The notes beneath the pieces were generated by a model. The model made no database searches and was not told the DNA's origin. It saw nothing but the letters and a program-made list of their open reading frames with translations. From Synechococcus sp. PROS-U-1 (lineage in GTDB: Bacteria; Cyanobacteriota; Cyanobacteriia; PCC-6307; Cyanobiaceae), in NCBI RefSeq assembly GCF_014279755.1, contig NZ_CP047951.1:2512004-2576003 (forward strand): DNA of 64,000 bases. The letters are read 5' to 3'. The stretch's first letter is position 1. Every line of letters begins with the position of its first letter. A program made the position numbers and the translations under genes. Shown here in pieces: positions 24,489 to 35,002 of this stretch.

Positions 24489-25730
24489 TTGCAGCGTCCT
24501 CGGATTCCCACACTGCTCAGCGCATTCCTCACGCTGCTCAACGACCGACTCAGCGAGAGCATTGTTTTTCCACTGTTGCCATTTCTGCTGGCCCAGTTCG
24601 CTCCAGACGGGCGAACCCTTGGTTTGCTAGCGGGAAGCTATGCACTCGCTCAGTTCCTGGTCACCCCGTTGATCGGAGCGCTGAGTGATCGTTACGGGCG
24701 GCGACCCGTGATCAGCATCTGCGTCGCAGGCTCCGTGCTGGGACTCGGGCTGTTTGCGGTGACCGTTTCGCTGCCTTGGCCTAGCCAAAGCCTTCTGCCC
24801 CTGATGCTGCTGTTCGCAGCACGCATCATTGACGGCATCAGTGGCGGAACAGCTGCAACGGCCAGCGCAGTGTTGGCCGACATCACGCCTCCCGACAAGC
24901 GGGCCCGTGCCTTCGGATTGATCGGCGTGGCCTTTGGCTTGGGTTTCATCCTTGGCCCCTTCGTCGGTGGACAACTGGCCCGGGTGGCAGTGGCACTCCC
25001 CGTTTGGATCGCCACAGCATTCGCTGCACTCAACCTCTTGGTGGTGCTCAATCTGCTGCCGGAAACCCATCCCCAGGACTCCCGCAAAAGCCTTCCCAGA
25101 AAACGCGACTTGAATCCATTTGCACGGCTGAGCCAAGTGCTGATGAACCCAAGCGTGGGTCGACTCTGCGCTGCATTTTTCCTGTTCTTCCTGGCCTTCA
25201 ATGGATTCACAGCCATCCTTGTGCTCTATTTCAAGCAGCGCTTCGGCTGGGGCCCTGAGCTGGCCACCACAGCATTCCTGGTGGTGGGGGTGGTTGCCAC
25301 CGTGGTGCAGGGAGGGCTGATCGGTCCTCTCGTGAAACGGTTTGGTGAATGGCGCCTGACCTTGATGGGTCTGGGCTTGGTGATCATTGGATGCCTGCTG
25401 ATCCCCAGCGTGGGCTCATCAGAGCGGGCCGGTGCGATTTTCACCGCCGTTGGAATCCTTGCGCTGGGCACAGGCCTGGTCACACCCAGCCTGCGCAGCC
25501 TGGTGTCGCGACGCCTCGGCCGAGAGGGACAAGGCAGCGCCCTGGGAAGCCTTCAGGCCCTGCAAAGTTTGGGCAGTTTTCTCGGCCCACCCTTGGCGGG
25601 GTTGAGCTACGACCTGCTCGGTCCGGTGAGTCCCTTTGCAGCGGCGGCAGTTGTGCTGGTGCTCGTGATCGGCCTGGTGGCCGGAAGCCCGCTCCCGGAC
25701 ATCTCCGACACACAACCAAGCGAATCCTGA
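24489..25730 (+). CDS. MFS transporter (TetA/Bcr-like drug or metabolite efflux type)
   Basis: About 413 residues with 12 membrane helices. Motif A is GALSDRYGRRPVISI after helix 2, and DERRALTP-like proton/antiporter sequence appears as LGFILGPFVGGQLA in helix 5, which is typical of drug/H+ antiporters. The frame is open to an ATG at 24441, but that ATG sits on the CATG shared with the divergent GNAT start. The TTG at 24489 gives the usual short N terminus before IPTLLSAFLTLLNDRL; a GTG at 24462 is a third choice. Substrate unknown. Confidence 0.83.
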   Translation: MQRPRIPTLLSAFLTLLNDRLSESIVFPLLPFLLAQFAPDGRTLGLLAGSYALAQFLVTPLIGALSDRYGRRPVISICVAGSVLGLGLFAVTVSLPWPSQSLLPLMLLFAARIIDGISGGTAATASAVLADITPPDKRARAFGLIGVAFGLGFILGPFVGGQLARVAVALPVWIATAFAALNLLVVLNLLPETHPQDSRKSLPRKRDLNPFARLSQVLMNPSVGRLCAAFFLFFLAFNGFTAILVLYFKQRFGWGPELATTAFLVVGVVATVVQGGLIGPLVKRFGEWRLTLMGLGLVIIGCLLIPSVGSSERAGAIFTAVGILALGTGLVTPSLRSLVSRRLGREGQGSALGSLQALQSLGSFLGPPLAGLSYDLLGPVSPFAAAAVVLVLVIGLVAGSPLPDISDTQPSES

Positions 25731-25775
25731 TTGCTACGTTTCAACCAACGAAACGAACGCCAGGCCGTTCAACCC

Positions 25776-27914
25776 ATGTGCGCAGCAGCCCTTGCCCCGG
25801 AGCATTACATCAACCGGGAGCTGAGCTGGATCGCCTTCAACGAGAGGGTCTTGGCTCAGGCCCTTGATCCACGCACCCCCTTGCTGGATCAAGCCAAATT
25901 CAGCGCCATCTTCAGCAACAACCTCGACGAATTCTTCATGGTTCGCGTGGCGTCCCTGAAGTCACAGGTGGAGGCTGGCGTCAGCAAACCGAGTGAGGAT
26001 GGCAAGTCACCCCTGGAGCAGCTGCTTGCGATCCGAGAGCAACTCATTCCCCTGCTGAAGCAGCAACAGGTGCATTACCGCCAATACTTGAAGCCGAAGC
26101 TGCTGGAACACAACGTTGCGCTGCTCGATTACAAACAACTGAACGACGACCAACGCAACTGGGTTGACAACACCTTCCAGACGTCGGTGTTCCCAGTGCT
26201 GACACCCCTGGCTGTCGATCCAGCCCATCCTTTCCCGTTTGTCAGCAACCTGAGCCTGAACGTTGCCGCGGTGGTTGTTGATCCAGAAACAGGTCAACGT
26301 CAATTTGCACGGGTCAAAGTTCCGCAGAAGAATCTGGCCCGGTTCATCGCCATCCCCTCAGAACTGAGCGGAACTGAGGACAAACCAGTTCACACCGCCA
26401 TTGCTCTCGAGCAGGTGATCGCCTTCAACCTTGAGGTGCTGTTTCCCGGCATGACGATCGAAGGTCACTACTTCTTCCGCGTGACGCGGGATGCGGATCT
26501 GGAACTGAGGGATCTGGAAGCCGATGACCTGATGCTGGCCCTGGAACAAGGGCTGCGGAAACGACGGATGGGCGGTGAGGTGGTGCGCCTCGAAGTTCCC
26601 AACGAGATGCCCAGAGACGTTGTGGAGATGCTGATGACCGGGCTGAGCGTGGAAGAGGAAGACCTTTACGTGATCGATGGACCCCTGGGCCTGGACGACC
26701 TCTTCGGGCTGACCGGGCTATCACTGCCGAAACTCAAAAGTCGTACCCAGGGAGGCCAAACACCGGCTGTGCTTGCACGCAGTCAGCAGCACCTGGTTGA
26801 AGAGGGCGCGATCAAAGCGGATGAATTCGAATCGATCTTCTCGGTGATTCGCCGTCAAGACATCCTTCTGCATCATCCCTACGAGCTCTTCTCCACAACC
26901 GTCGAAGAGTTCATCAATCAGGCAGCGGACGATCCCCAGGTGATGGGCATCAAGATGACGCTCTACCGCACCTCCAAAGACTCTCCGATCATTGCTGCCC
27001 TGATCCGTGCTGCTGAAAACGGCAAGCAGGTGATGGCACTGGTGGAGTTGAAAGCGCGATTTGACGAGGACAACAACATTCAATGGGCCCGGCACCTGGA
27101 GCAGTCGGGGGTTCACGTTGTCTACGGCGTGCTTGGGCTCAAAACGCACACCAAGATCGTTCTGGTGGTTCGTAAGGAGAAAGAGAAGCTGCAGAGCTAT
27201 GCGCACATCGGCACTGGCAACTACAACTCAAAAACGTCCAAGCTCTACACCGACCTGGGCCTACTCACAGCCAACCAAGAGCTGGGGCAAGACTTGGTGG
27301 AACTATTCAATTACCTCACCGGGTTTTCGAAACAACAAAGCTTCCGTCGGTTGCTCGTGGCCCCCGTCACGTTGCGAAAAGGAATGGAGCTGTTGATCCG
27401 CCGAGAGATTGAGCATGCCCAGCAAGGTCGACAGGCTGTGATCCGAGCCAAAATGAATTCCCTGGTTGACCCCAGCATCATTTCGCTGCTCTATGAAGCA
27501 TCCCAAGCTGGGGTCGTGATCGAATTGATCATTCGGGGCATGTGCAGCTTGTATCCCGGTCGCCAGGGTCTGAGTGAAAACATTCGTGTGATCAGCATCA
27601 TCGGCCAGTTCCTGGAACACTCCAGAATTTTTTCGTTTGCCAATGGCGGCTCTCCAGAGGTTTATATCGGCAGTGCCGACTGGATGAGCCGCAATCTGGA
27701 CCGCCGCATTGAAGCGGTCACACCGATCGAAGATCCAGAACATCGCCAAAAACTGGAACGCCTGCTGCAGCTTTACCTGGACGACAACCAGGGCGCCTGG
27801 GACATGCAAAGCGACGGCACTTTTGTGCAGCGCAAACCAGAGAACAAGACCTCAGAACGCAATAGCCAGATTGATTTAGTCAAAGAATGGAGCAACGGCA
27901 TCCAATCCGAATAA
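25776..27914 (+). CDS. ppk: Polyphosphate kinase Ppk1
   Basis: 712 residues from the ATG at 25776; an in-frame TTG at 25731 adds 15 residues. The N-terminal domain begins YINRELSWIAFNERVL. Catalytic-domain motifs include MTLYRTSKDSPII, ALVELKARFDEDNNI, the phospho-histidine segment GLKTHTKIVLVVR, and YAHIGTGNYNSKTSKLYTDLGL. It makes long polyphosphate chains reversibly from ATP. It is followed after about 200 bases by a sigma factor gene. Confidence 0.96.
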   Translation: MCAAALAPEHYINRELSWIAFNERVLAQALDPRTPLLDQAKFSAIFSNNLDEFFMVRVASLKSQVEAGVSKPSEDGKSPLEQLLAIREQLIPLLKQQQVHYRQYLKPKLLEHNVALLDYKQLNDDQRNWVDNTFQTSVFPVLTPLAVDPAHPFPFVSNLSLNVAAVVVDPETGQRQFARVKVPQKNLARFIAIPSELSGTEDKPVHTAIALEQVIAFNLEVLFPGMTIEGHYFFRVTRDADLELRDLEADDLMLALEQGLRKRRMGGEVVRLEVPNEMPRDVVEMLMTGLSVEEEDLYVIDGPLGLDDLFGLTGLSLPKLKSRTQGGQTPAVLARSQQHLVEEGAIKADEFESIFSVIRRQDILLHHPYELFSTTVEEFINQAADDPQVMGIKMTLYRTSKDSPIIAALIRAAENGKQVMALVELKARFDEDNNIQWARHLEQSGVHVVYGVLGLKTHTKIVLVVRKEKEKLQSYAHIGTGNYNSKTSKLYTDLGLLTANQELGQDLVELFNYLTGFSKQQSFRRLLVAPVTLRKGMELLIRREIEHAQQGRQAVIRAKMNSLVDPSIISLLYEASQAGVVIELIIRGMCSLYPGRQGLSENIRVISIIGQFLEHSRIFSFANGGSPEVYIGSADWMSRNLDRRIEAVTPIEDPEHRQKLERLLQLYLDDNQGAWDMQSDGTFVQRKPENKTSERNSQIDLVKEWSNGIQSE

Positions 27915-28117
27915 TTCTTTGGGTTTTCACGCGTCCTGCATCTGTGACATCCGATACAACATTCCTTCAAAAACAAATCTGAAGCGACAACGATCACACC
28001 CGCAACAGTTATTTCGAAAGCAAAAAGATTCAGCTCCTGAAATTCTTCCGATTCGAGACAGTCATCGCTGTTGCTCGGTGCTAAGTTCAGCCCAAATTCA
28101 TTCAGGAGACCAGGGTG
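27915..28117. other. Intergenic region between ppk and the sigma factor gene
   Basis: About 200 bases with lower GC than the flanks and no open frame of note. An AGGAG at 28104-28108 is the Shine-Dalgarno for the sigma gene. It probably holds that gene's promoter; no clear -35/-10 pair could be assigned. Confidence 0.4.
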
Positions 28118-29104
28118 ATGGGGATCCCTCTGGAATCTTCCGGCACGACACAACAGTCGTCTCGGAAGGAACCTGCGTTGCCGTCCACTGGACGTCGACC
28201 ATCTGCACGACAGGGAGGGCGGCTAGCGACCGACTCCATCGGTTTTTATCTGAGCAGCATCGGACGTATTCCTCTGCTGACAGCAGCTGAAGAAATCGAG
28301 CTTGCACATCATGTGCAAGAGATGAAGCAACTTCAAGAGTTGCCAGAAGAGGAGCAGACCTCCCGACATCGGCACAAAATCCGCATGGGCAAACGGGCCC
28401 GAGACCGGATGATGGCAGCCAACCTCCGCCTCGTTGTGAGTGTTGCCAAGAAATACCAGAACCAGGGCCTTGAACTGCTCGACCTGGTTCAAGAAGGTGC
28501 CATTGGCTTGGAGCGAGCGGTCGACAAGTTCGACCCCGCCATGGGCTACAAGTTTTCCACCTATGCCTACTGGTGGATTCGCCAGGGCATGACGCGGGCC
28601 ATCGACAACAGCGCCCGAACCATTCGCCTACCAATCCACATCAGCGAAAAGCTCTCGAAGATGCGTCGCATCTCCCGGGAGCTATCCCATCGCTTCGGTC
28701 GTCAACCGAATCGCCTGGAGTTGGCGAGTGCCATGGGAATCGAACCCCGAGAACTGGAAGACCTGATCTCCCAGAGCGCACCCTGTGCGTCGCTGGATGC
28801 CCATGCCCGTGGCGAGGAAGATCGCAGCACCCTGGGCGAATTGATCCCAGATCCCAACGGTGAAGAGCCGATGGAAGGGATGGATCGCAGCATCCAGAAG
28901 GAACATCTGGGGGGCTGGCTGTCGCAGTTGAACGAGCGCGAGCAGAAGATTCTGCGGTTGCGGTTCGGTCTTGGCGGTGAAGAGCCTCTAACCCTTGCGG
29001 AGATCGGTCGTCAGATCAATGTGTCCCGTGAGCGCGTGAGGCAACTCGAGGCCAAAGCGATTCTCAAGCTGCGCGCCATGACCAATCACCAACAAGCCGC
29101 CTAA
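28118..29104 (+). CDS. RNA polymerase sigma factor, group 2 sigma-70
   Basis: About 328 residues. Regions are in order: 1.2 (DSIGFYLSSIGRIPLLTAAEEIELA), 2 with the -10 recognition helix (NLRLVVSVAKKYQNQGLELLDLVQEG, YKFSTYAYWWIRQGMTRAI), 3, and 4 with the -35 helix-turn-helix (LTLAEIGRQINVSRERVRQLEAKAILKLR). It lacks the long region 1.1 of the primary sigma, so it belongs to the non-essential group 2 factors that set stress or circadian responses. The AGGAG at 28104-28108 fits the ATG at 28118 (9 bases) or the GTG at 28115 (6 bases). Confidence 0.93.
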   Translation: MGIPLESSGTTQQSSRKEPALPSTGRRPSARQGGRLATDSIGFYLSSIGRIPLLTAAEEIELAHHVQEMKQLQELPEEEQTSRHRHKIRMGKRARDRMMAANLRLVVSVAKKYQNQGLELLDLVQEGAIGLERAVDKFDPAMGYKFSTYAYWWIRQGMTRAIDNSARTIRLPIHISEKLSKMRRISRELSHRFGRQPNRLELASAMGIEPRELEDLISQSAPCASLDAHARGEEDRSTLGELIPDPNGEEPMEGMDRSIQKEHLGGWLSQLNEREQKILRLRFGLGGEEPLTLAEIGRQINVSRERVRQLEAKAILKLRAMTNHQQAA

Positions 29105-29109
29105 GCAAC

Positions 29110-29760
29110 TTGCTTTCCATCACCGGACCCATCGCCATCCTCTCCTGGATGGCGATGGTGATAGCAGCTGCCGTGGTGTGTCGTCGCCTCAGGCCGAACC
29201 AACGGGAACTCAGTCGAAAAGTTGTGCACATCGGAACCGGGGCCGTGGTTCCTTTGGCCTGGGTCTTTCAGATTCCTTTCGTGGTCGCCATCCCTGTTGC
29301 GGTGGTGATCACCCTTGCCACGACGATCAATCACCGATGGCGCTTCATCCCCGCCGTTGAGGATATCAATCGCAACAGCTACGGCACGATCGCCTACGGG
29401 ATAGCGATCACGACCCTGCTCCTGCTCTTCTGGCCAACCCGAGCCGATGCTGTTTCCGCAGGGGTTCTTGCCATGGCCCTGGGAGATGGCCTTGCAGGAT
29501 TGATCGGCCGCGGCGTTGACTCACCAAAGTGGGTCCTCTTTGGTCAGACCAAATCAACTGTCGGCACCATGACCATGGCGTGTGTCACGGGCCTAGTGCT
29601 GATCGGTCTGGCGCATTGGTCAAGGGCTGACCTACCCCTGCCAGCAGCCCTCAGCATGGTGGCCATCGCAACCGGTCTGGAACAGCTCAGCTGGCGCGGA
29701 CTCGACAACCTCAGCGTTCCCCTCAGCGTTGGAGTGATGTGGAGTCGACTGGTGGTCTGA
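29110..29760 (+). CDS. Phytol/dolichol kinase-like membrane protein
   Basis: 216 residues from a TTG start 5 bases after the sigma gene, with about six membrane helices. Motifs RKVVHIGTGAVVPLAW, NRNSYGTIAYG, LAMALGDGLAGLIGRG and LFGQTKSTVGTMTM match the CTP-dependent polyprenol kinase family that includes plant VTE5 and its cyanobacterial relatives. It probably phosphorylates phytol released from chlorophyll, feeding tocopherol or chlorophyll synthesis. It is convergent with the DAHP synthase gene (2-base gap). Confidence 0.83.
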   Translation: MLSITGPIAILSWMAMVIAAAVVCRRLRPNQRELSRKVVHIGTGAVVPLAWVFQIPFVVAIPVAVVITLATTINHRWRFIPAVEDINRNSYGTIAYGIAITTLLLLFWPTRADAVSAGVLAMALGDGLAGLIGRGVDSPKWVLFGQTKSTVGTMTMACVTGLVLIGLAHWSRADLPLPAALSMVAIATGLEQLSWRGLDNLSVPLSVGVMWSRLVV

Positions 29761-29762
29761 TC

Positions 29763-30830
29763 TCAAGCAGTGACCGTCTGTTTGCGACTGGCAACGGCCG
29801 CGGCCAGATCATCCAGCAGGGCTTCGGTGGTCTCGAGGCTGATGCAGGCATCCGTGACGCTCTGGCCGTACGTCAGCTGCGTCAGGTCGGCGCTGAGCTT
29901 CTGATTGCCTTCCACCAGATGGCTCTCAATCATCACGCCCATCACGTGGCTGGAGCCACCCCGCAACTGCTCGGCAACGCTGGCCAGCACCTCCGCTTGT
30001 CGGCGGAAGTCCTTGTTGCTGTTGGCATGGCTGCAATCCACCATCAGTCGATCCTGCAGACCGGCCTGGCTCAACTCCGCCGCGGCTGCCTGCACGGCCT
30101 CCAGGTGGTAATTGCTGCCACGGCTGCCTCCGCGCAGCACGAGATGTCCATAGGGATTGCCCGTGGTGCTGACGATCGAAGCATGGCCCTCACGATTGAT
30201 GCCGAGAAAATGATGCGGCTTCGAGGCAGCCTGCATGGCATTGATCGCAATCGTGGCGCTGCCGTTCGTACTGTTTTTGTAGCCGATCGGCATCGACAGA
30301 CCAGAGGCCATTTCGCGGTGGGTCTGACTCTCGGTCGTCCTTGCACCGATCGCGGTCCAACTGATCAGATCGGCGATGTACTGCGGAACCACGGGATCGA
30401 GCAGTTCCGTTGCAGCGGGCATTCCCTCACGCGCGAGATCGAGCAGCAATCCCCGGGCCCGACGCAGTCCCGTGTTGATGTCGTAAGAGTCATCGAGATG
30501 GGGATCGTTGATCAGTCCCTTCCAGCCGACCGTGGTCCGAGGCTTCTCGAAGTACACCCGCATCACCACATCCAACTGATCCTTCAGGCGCTCGCGAATG
30601 GGTGCCAAGAGCTGGGCATAGTCGCGGGCTGCTTTGACATCGTGAACGGAGCAGGGACCCACCACCACCAGCAGGCGGTCATCTCGACCGCTGAGAATGT
30701 CCTGGATGCGCTGGCGGGCGGATGCCACGGTCTCAAGCGCTGCCGCATCCATGGGCAGCTCCTGATGCAGCACCGCAGGGGCAACCAGGGGACGTGTCTC
30801 CACCACATGCAAATCGGAGGTGGTGGCCAT
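29763..30830 (-). CDS. 3-deoxy-7-phosphoheptulonate synthase (AroG/AroF type)
   Basis: 355 residues from the ATG at 30830 (MATTSDLHVVETRPL). It matches the E. coli-type DAHP synthases: VVVGPCSVHD, YFEKPRTTVGWKGLINDPHLDDSYDINTGLR, WTAIGARTTESQTHREMASGLSMPIGYKNST, LRGGSRGSNY and MVDCSHANSNKD, which include the metal-binding Cys, His, Glu and Asp. It condenses PEP and erythrose-4-phosphate in the first step of the shikimate pathway. aroE lies 11 kb away in the same window. Confidence 0.94.
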   Translation of the reverse strand: MATTSDLHVVETRPLVAPAVLHQELPMDAAALETVASARQRIQDILSGRDDRLLVVVGPCSVHDVKAARDYAQLLAPIRERLKDQLDVVMRVYFEKPRTTVGWKGLINDPHLDDSYDINTGLRRARGLLLDLAREGMPAATELLDPVVPQYIADLISWTAIGARTTESQTHREMASGLSMPIGYKNSTNGSATIAINAMQAASKPHHFLGINREGHASIVSTTGNPYGHLVLRGGSRGSNYHLEAVQAAAAELSQAGLQDRLMVDCSHANSNKDFRRQAEVLASVAEQLRGGSSHVMGVMIESHLVEGNQKLSADLTQLTYGQSVTDACISLETTEALLDDLAAAVASRKQTVTA

Positions 30831-30926
30831 GGGTGGACGCGAGACTCCGACCAAGGCTACGCACCCTGCTAACTGTCAACAGACACGGTCCGGAAGAATG
30901 GTGAGAGTCCCTGAACAGAGATCTCC

Positions 30927-33509
30927 ATGCTGAGCGCTTACCGCGAGCTGGCCGCCGCCCGGGAAGCCCAGGGCGTTCCCGCTCTTCCGCTCAACGCCGA
31001 GCAGACCCAGGGACTGACCGCACTGCTTCAGAACCCGCCTGCCGGTGAAGAGGCGTTCCTGCTGCACCTGCTGAGCGAACGGATCCCCCCGGGTGTGGAT
31101 GAAGCCGCTTACGTGAAGGCCACTTGGCTCAGCGCCGTGGCTCAGGGAGAAGCCACCAGTCCCCTGGTGTCACCGCTGGAAGCCACGCGGCTGCTGGGGA
31201 CGATGGTGGGTGGATACAACGTGGCCGCCCTGATTGAGCTGCTGAAACACCCCGACGCTGCTCTGGCCGGCTGTGCTGCAGAGGGACTCAGCCGAACGCT
31301 GCTTGTTTACGACGCGTTCAACGAAGTGATGGATCTGGCGGCAGACAACCGCTTTGCCCAACAGGTTGTGGACAGCTGGGCAGCAGCCGAGTGGTTCACC
31401 TGCAAGCCCGAACTGGCCGACAGCATCACCGTGACGGTGTTCAAGGTCGAGGGCGAAACCAACACGGACGATCTCTCGCCAGCGACCCACGCCACCACCC
31501 GGCCGGACATCCCCCTCCATGCCCTGGCGATGCTCGAAACCCGCGATCCAGAGGGTCTGAAAACGATCGCGACCCTCAAAGACAAGGGCCATCCCGTGGC
31601 TTACGTCGGTGACGTGGTGGGAACAGGAAGCTCCCGCAAAAGCGCCATCAACTCGGTGCTGTGGCACACCGGGAATGACATTCCCCATGTGCCCAACAAA
31701 CGGGCCGGTGGCGTGATTCTCGGCGGCAAGATCGCCCCGATCTTCTTCAACACGGCCGAGGACTCCGGCGCCCTGCCAATCGAATGCGATGTCAGTGAAC
31801 TGAACACTGGTGATGTCATCACCATCCGACCCCATGCCGGCACGATCGAACGCGACGGCACCGTGGTGAGTCGGTTCGAGCTCAAGCCCACCACGATCAG
31901 CGACGAGGTGCGCGCCGGCGGTCGCATCCCCCTGATGATCGGTCGCGCCCTGACCGACAAGGTGCGCGCAAAGCTCGGCCTCAACCCTTCGGATCTGTTC
32001 ATCCGCCCCTCAGCTCCGGCGGACACAGGCAAGGGCTTCACCCTGGCTCAGAAAATGGTGGGCAAAGCCTGCGGCCTCGCTGGCGTCCGACCCGGCACCA
32101 GCTGCGAGCCGCTGATGACCACCGTCGGCTCCCAGGACACCACCGGTCCAATGACGCGGGACGAAATGAAGGAACTGGCCTGCCTGGGCTTTTCCTCCGA
32201 CCTGGTGATGCAGAGCTTCTGCCACACCGCCGCCTATCCGAAGCCGGTGGATCTGCAGACCCAGAAGGACTTGCCCGACTTCTTTGCCCAGCGCGGTGGC
32301 GTGGCTCTGCGGCCAGGTGACGGCATCATCCACAGCTGGCTGAACCGGATGCTCCTTCCCGACACCGTCGGCACCGGTGGCGACAGCCACACCCGCTTCC
32401 CCCTCGGCATTTCCTTCCCAGGGGGCTCCGGGGTTGTGGCCTTCGCGGCCGCTATCGGCGCCATGCCGTTGGACATGCCTGAATCGGTGCTGGTGCGCTT
32501 CAGCGGGTCATTGCAACCCGGTGTCACCCTCCGGGATGTGGTGAATGCCATCCCCTGGGTGGCCATTCAGCGGGGGCTGCTCACCGTTGAAAAGGCCAAC
32601 AAGAAAAACCTGTTCAATGGCCGCATCATGGAGATCGAAGGCCTCCCAGACCTGAAGCTGGAGCAAGCCTTCGAGCTCACCGATGCCAGCGCAGAGCGCT
32701 CCTGCGCCGGCTGCACCATCAAGCTCTCCGAAGACACAGTGAGCGAATACCTGCGCAGCAATGTGGCGCTGCTCAAAAACATGATCGCCCGCGGCTACAG
32801 CGATGCCCGCACCCTGGCCCGCCGGATCAAGGAGATGGAGGCTTGGCTGGCAAACCCACAACTAATGAGCGCCGACCCTGACGCTGAATACGCCGAAATC
32901 CTCGAGATCAACCTGGACGAGCTCACCGAACCCGTGGTGGCCTGCCCCAACGACCCCGACAACGTGAAGTTGCTCAGCGAAGTGGCCGGTGACCCGGTGC
33001 AGGAGGTCTTCATCGGCTCGTGCATGACCAATATCGGTCATTACAGAGCCGCAGCGAAGATCCTGGAAGACGCCGGCCAGAACACAGCGCGCCTCTGGGT
33101 CTGCCCCCCGACTCGGATGGACGAGGAAACCCTGAAAGCCGAGGGCTACTACGCCACCTTCGAGGCCGCCGGGTCCCGCATGGAGATGCCGGGCTGCTCC
33201 CTGTGCATGGGCAATCAGGCCCGCGTGGAGGACAACACCACCGTGTTCTCCACCAGCACCCGCAACTTCAACAATCGCCTGGGCAAAGGTGCTCAGGTGT
33301 ACCTGGGCAGCGCTGAACTGGCCGCCGTCTGTGCCCAGCTGGGTCGAATCCCCACTCCAGAGGAGTACAGCAGGATCGCTGCCGAAAAGATCGATCCCCT
33401 CTCCGACGAGCTCTACCGCTATCTGAACTTCGATCAGATCAGCGGTTTTGAAGACCAGGGGCGGGTGGTCAGTGCGGACGACGAAGCAACCGTTCTGGCT
33501 CAGGCCTGA
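30927..33509 (+). CDS. acnB: Aconitate hydratase B
   Basis: 860 residues of the bacterial AcnB type, with the swivel domain at the N terminus and the three Fe-S domains at the C terminus. Evidence: [59 protein letters not shown], and cluster cysteines in [13 protein letters not shown] and [11 protein letters not shown]. It converts citrate to isocitrate, the only route to 2-oxoglutarate here, which is both the carbon skeleton for ammonium and the NtcA effector. Confidence 0.96.
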   Translation: MLSAYRELAAAREAQGVPALPLNAEQTQGLTALLQNPPAGEEAFLLHLLSERIPPGVDEAAYVKATWLSAVAQGEATSPLVSPLEATRLLGTMVGGYNVAALIELLKHPDAALAGCAAEGLSRTLLVYDAFNEVMDLAADNRFAQQVVDSWAAAEWFTCKPELADSITVTVFKVEGETNTDDLSPATHATTRPDIPLHALAMLETRDPEGLKTIATLKDKGHPVAYVGDVVGTGSSRKSAINSVLWHTGNDIPHVPNKRAGGVILGGKIAPIFFNTAEDSGALPIECDVSELNTGDVITIRPHAGTIERDGTVVSRFELKPTTISDEVRAGGRIPLMIGRALTDKVRAKLGLNPSDLFIRPSAPADTGKGFTLAQKMVGKACGLAGVRPGTSCEPLMTTVGSQDTTGPMTRDEMKELACLGFSSDLVMQSFCHTAAYPKPVDLQTQKDLPDFFAQRGGVALRPGDGIIHSWLNRMLLPDTVGTGGDSHTRFPLGISFPGGSGVVAFAAAIGAMPLDMPESVLVRFSGSLQPGVTLRDVVNAIPWVAIQRGLLTVEKANKKNLFNGRIMEIEGLPDLKLEQAFELTDASAERSCAGCTIKLSEDTVSEYLRSNVALLKNMIARGYSDARTLARRIKEMEAWLANPQLMSADPDAEYAEILEINLDELTEPVVACPNDPDNVKLLSEVAGDPVQEVFIGSCMTNIGHYRAAAKILEDAGQNTARLWVCPPTRMDEETLKAEGYYATFEAAGSRMEMPGCSLCMGNQARVEDNTTVFSTSTRNFNNRLGKGAQVYLGSAELAAVCAQLGRIPTPEEYSRIAAEKIDPLSDELYRYLNFDQISGFEDQGRVVSADDEATVLAQA

Positions 33510-33527
33510 TCCCTGATCACCTCATCT

Positions 33528-34973
33528 GTGCCTGCCCTGAGCGAACCCAAACAACGACGCCACCTCCTGGGCTCCAGCCGAAGCATCAGGAGGTTGTTGG
33601 AGCGCCGCTGGCTGGTGGTGGTGCTGGCTCTGGCGCTCACCGGACTCGGAGCAGCCATCACCGGCCTGCTGTTCACCAGCGGCATCAACCTGCTGCGCGA
33701 CTGGCGGCTCGATCTGCTCGATGAATTTCCCGCCTGGGTGGTGCTCCCCGCCCTCGGCGCCATCGGCGGGATGATCTCGGCCTGGCTGATCACCAACCTG
33801 TCCCCGGCAGCTGGCGGAGCGGGAATCACCCACATCATGGGCTTCCTGCGCCACCGATCGGTACCAATGGGGCTTCGGGTGGGTCTGGTGAAGCTCGTGG
33901 CCGGCATCATTGCCATCGGCTCAGGGTTTCCCCTCGGCCCAGAAGGCCCAGCTGTGCAGATGGGCGGCTCCGTGGCCTGGCAGATGTCCCGCTGGCTGCG
34001 GGCACCGGTGGCCTTTCGGCGGGTGATTGTCGCTGCGGGCGGCGGTGCAGGCATTGCCGCCGTGTTCAGCGCTCCCATCGGTGGATTCATCTACGCCATC
34101 GAGGAGCTGCTCCACTCCGCCAGGCCCGTGGTCCTGTTGCTGGTGATCATCACCACCTTCTCCGCCGACACTCTGGCGGATGTGCTCGGCTTCCTCGGTC
34201 TCAATCCCGGGGGCGGCGGACTCAACAGCACCATCGGCTTTCAACTGGAACGGGAATACACCCCCCTAGTGCGCTTCCTGCCTGTCGATCTGCTGTACCT
34301 GATCGCTCTCGGCATTGTGATCGGCGTGCTGGCGGAGCTTTACACCCGCTACGTGCTCACCATGCAACGGCAGGGCAACCGTTGGTTCGGTGATCGGTTG
34401 ATTCTGCGCATGACCCTGAGCGGACTCGTGCTGGGCTGCGTCTATGCGGCCCTGCCCGACGCTTTCCACAACCCCAGCGAACTCAAACACCTGATCGGAG
34501 CCGGCAAGGCCGACATCAGCCTGGCCCTCGCCAGCTTTGTGGTGCTGTTCTTCAGCACCGGTCTGGCGGCGGGCTCTGGAGCACCGGGGGGACTATTCAT
34601 GCCAATGCTGACGTTGGGAGGAGCCATTGGTTTGGCCGGCGGCATTGGCGTTGAGGCCCTCACTGGCCATGTGCCCACCACCTACGTGTTCGCTGGCATG
34701 GGCGCCTTCGTTGCCGGCTGCTCGCGAACCCCGATATCAGCCATGTTCCTGGCGTTTGCGCTCACCAAGGATCTGCTCATCCTCAAGCCCATCCTGGTGG
34801 CCTGCCTCACCAGTTTCTTGGTGGCCCGGTTGTTCAATCCGGATTCCATCTACGAGCGCCAGATGGGCATGGAGCTGGCCTCCGAAGACCGAATGCAACT
34901 GCGCTTGAACCGTCACCGTCGACCGTTTGAAGCCCCCACACCACCCAAAGGCCCTTCAGGAGATCCACTCTGA
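33528..34973 (+). CDS. ClC-family chloride channel or Cl-/H+ antiporter
   Basis: 481 residues from a GTG start, 18 bases after acnB. About ten membrane helices. Selectivity-filter motifs are GSGFPLGPEGP, whose Glu is the gating glutamate, AAVFSAPIGGFIYAIEE and GSGAPGGLFMPMLTLG. No C-terminal CBS domains. Whether it is a channel or an exchanger cannot be told. Its TGA is overlapped by a CTG codon that may start the next gene. Confidence 0.9.
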   Translation: MPALSEPKQRRHLLGSSRSIRRLLERRWLVVVLALALTGLGAAITGLLFTSGINLLRDWRLDLLDEFPAWVVLPALGAIGGMISAWLITNLSPAAGGAGITHIMGFLRHRSVPMGLRVGLVKLVAGIIAIGSGFPLGPEGPAVQMGGSVAWQMSRWLRAPVAFRRVIVAAGGGAGIAAVFSAPIGGFIYAIEELLHSARPVVLLLVIITTFSADTLADVLGFLGLNPGGGGLNSTIGFQLEREYTPLVRFLPVDLLYLIALGIVIGVLAELYTRYVLTMQRQGNRWFGDRLILRMTLSGLVLGCVYAALPDAFHNPSELKHLIGAGKADISLALASFVVLFFSTGLAAGSGAPGGLFMPMLTLGGAIGLAGGIGVEALTGHVPTTYVFAGMGAFVAGCSRTPISAMFLAFALTKDLLILKPILVACLTSFLVARLFNPDSIYERQMGMELASEDRMQLRLNRHRRPFEAPTPPKGPSGDPL

Positions 34974-35002
34974 ACCAGGAAACGCTGCTGTTTGAGCCGG
35001 CC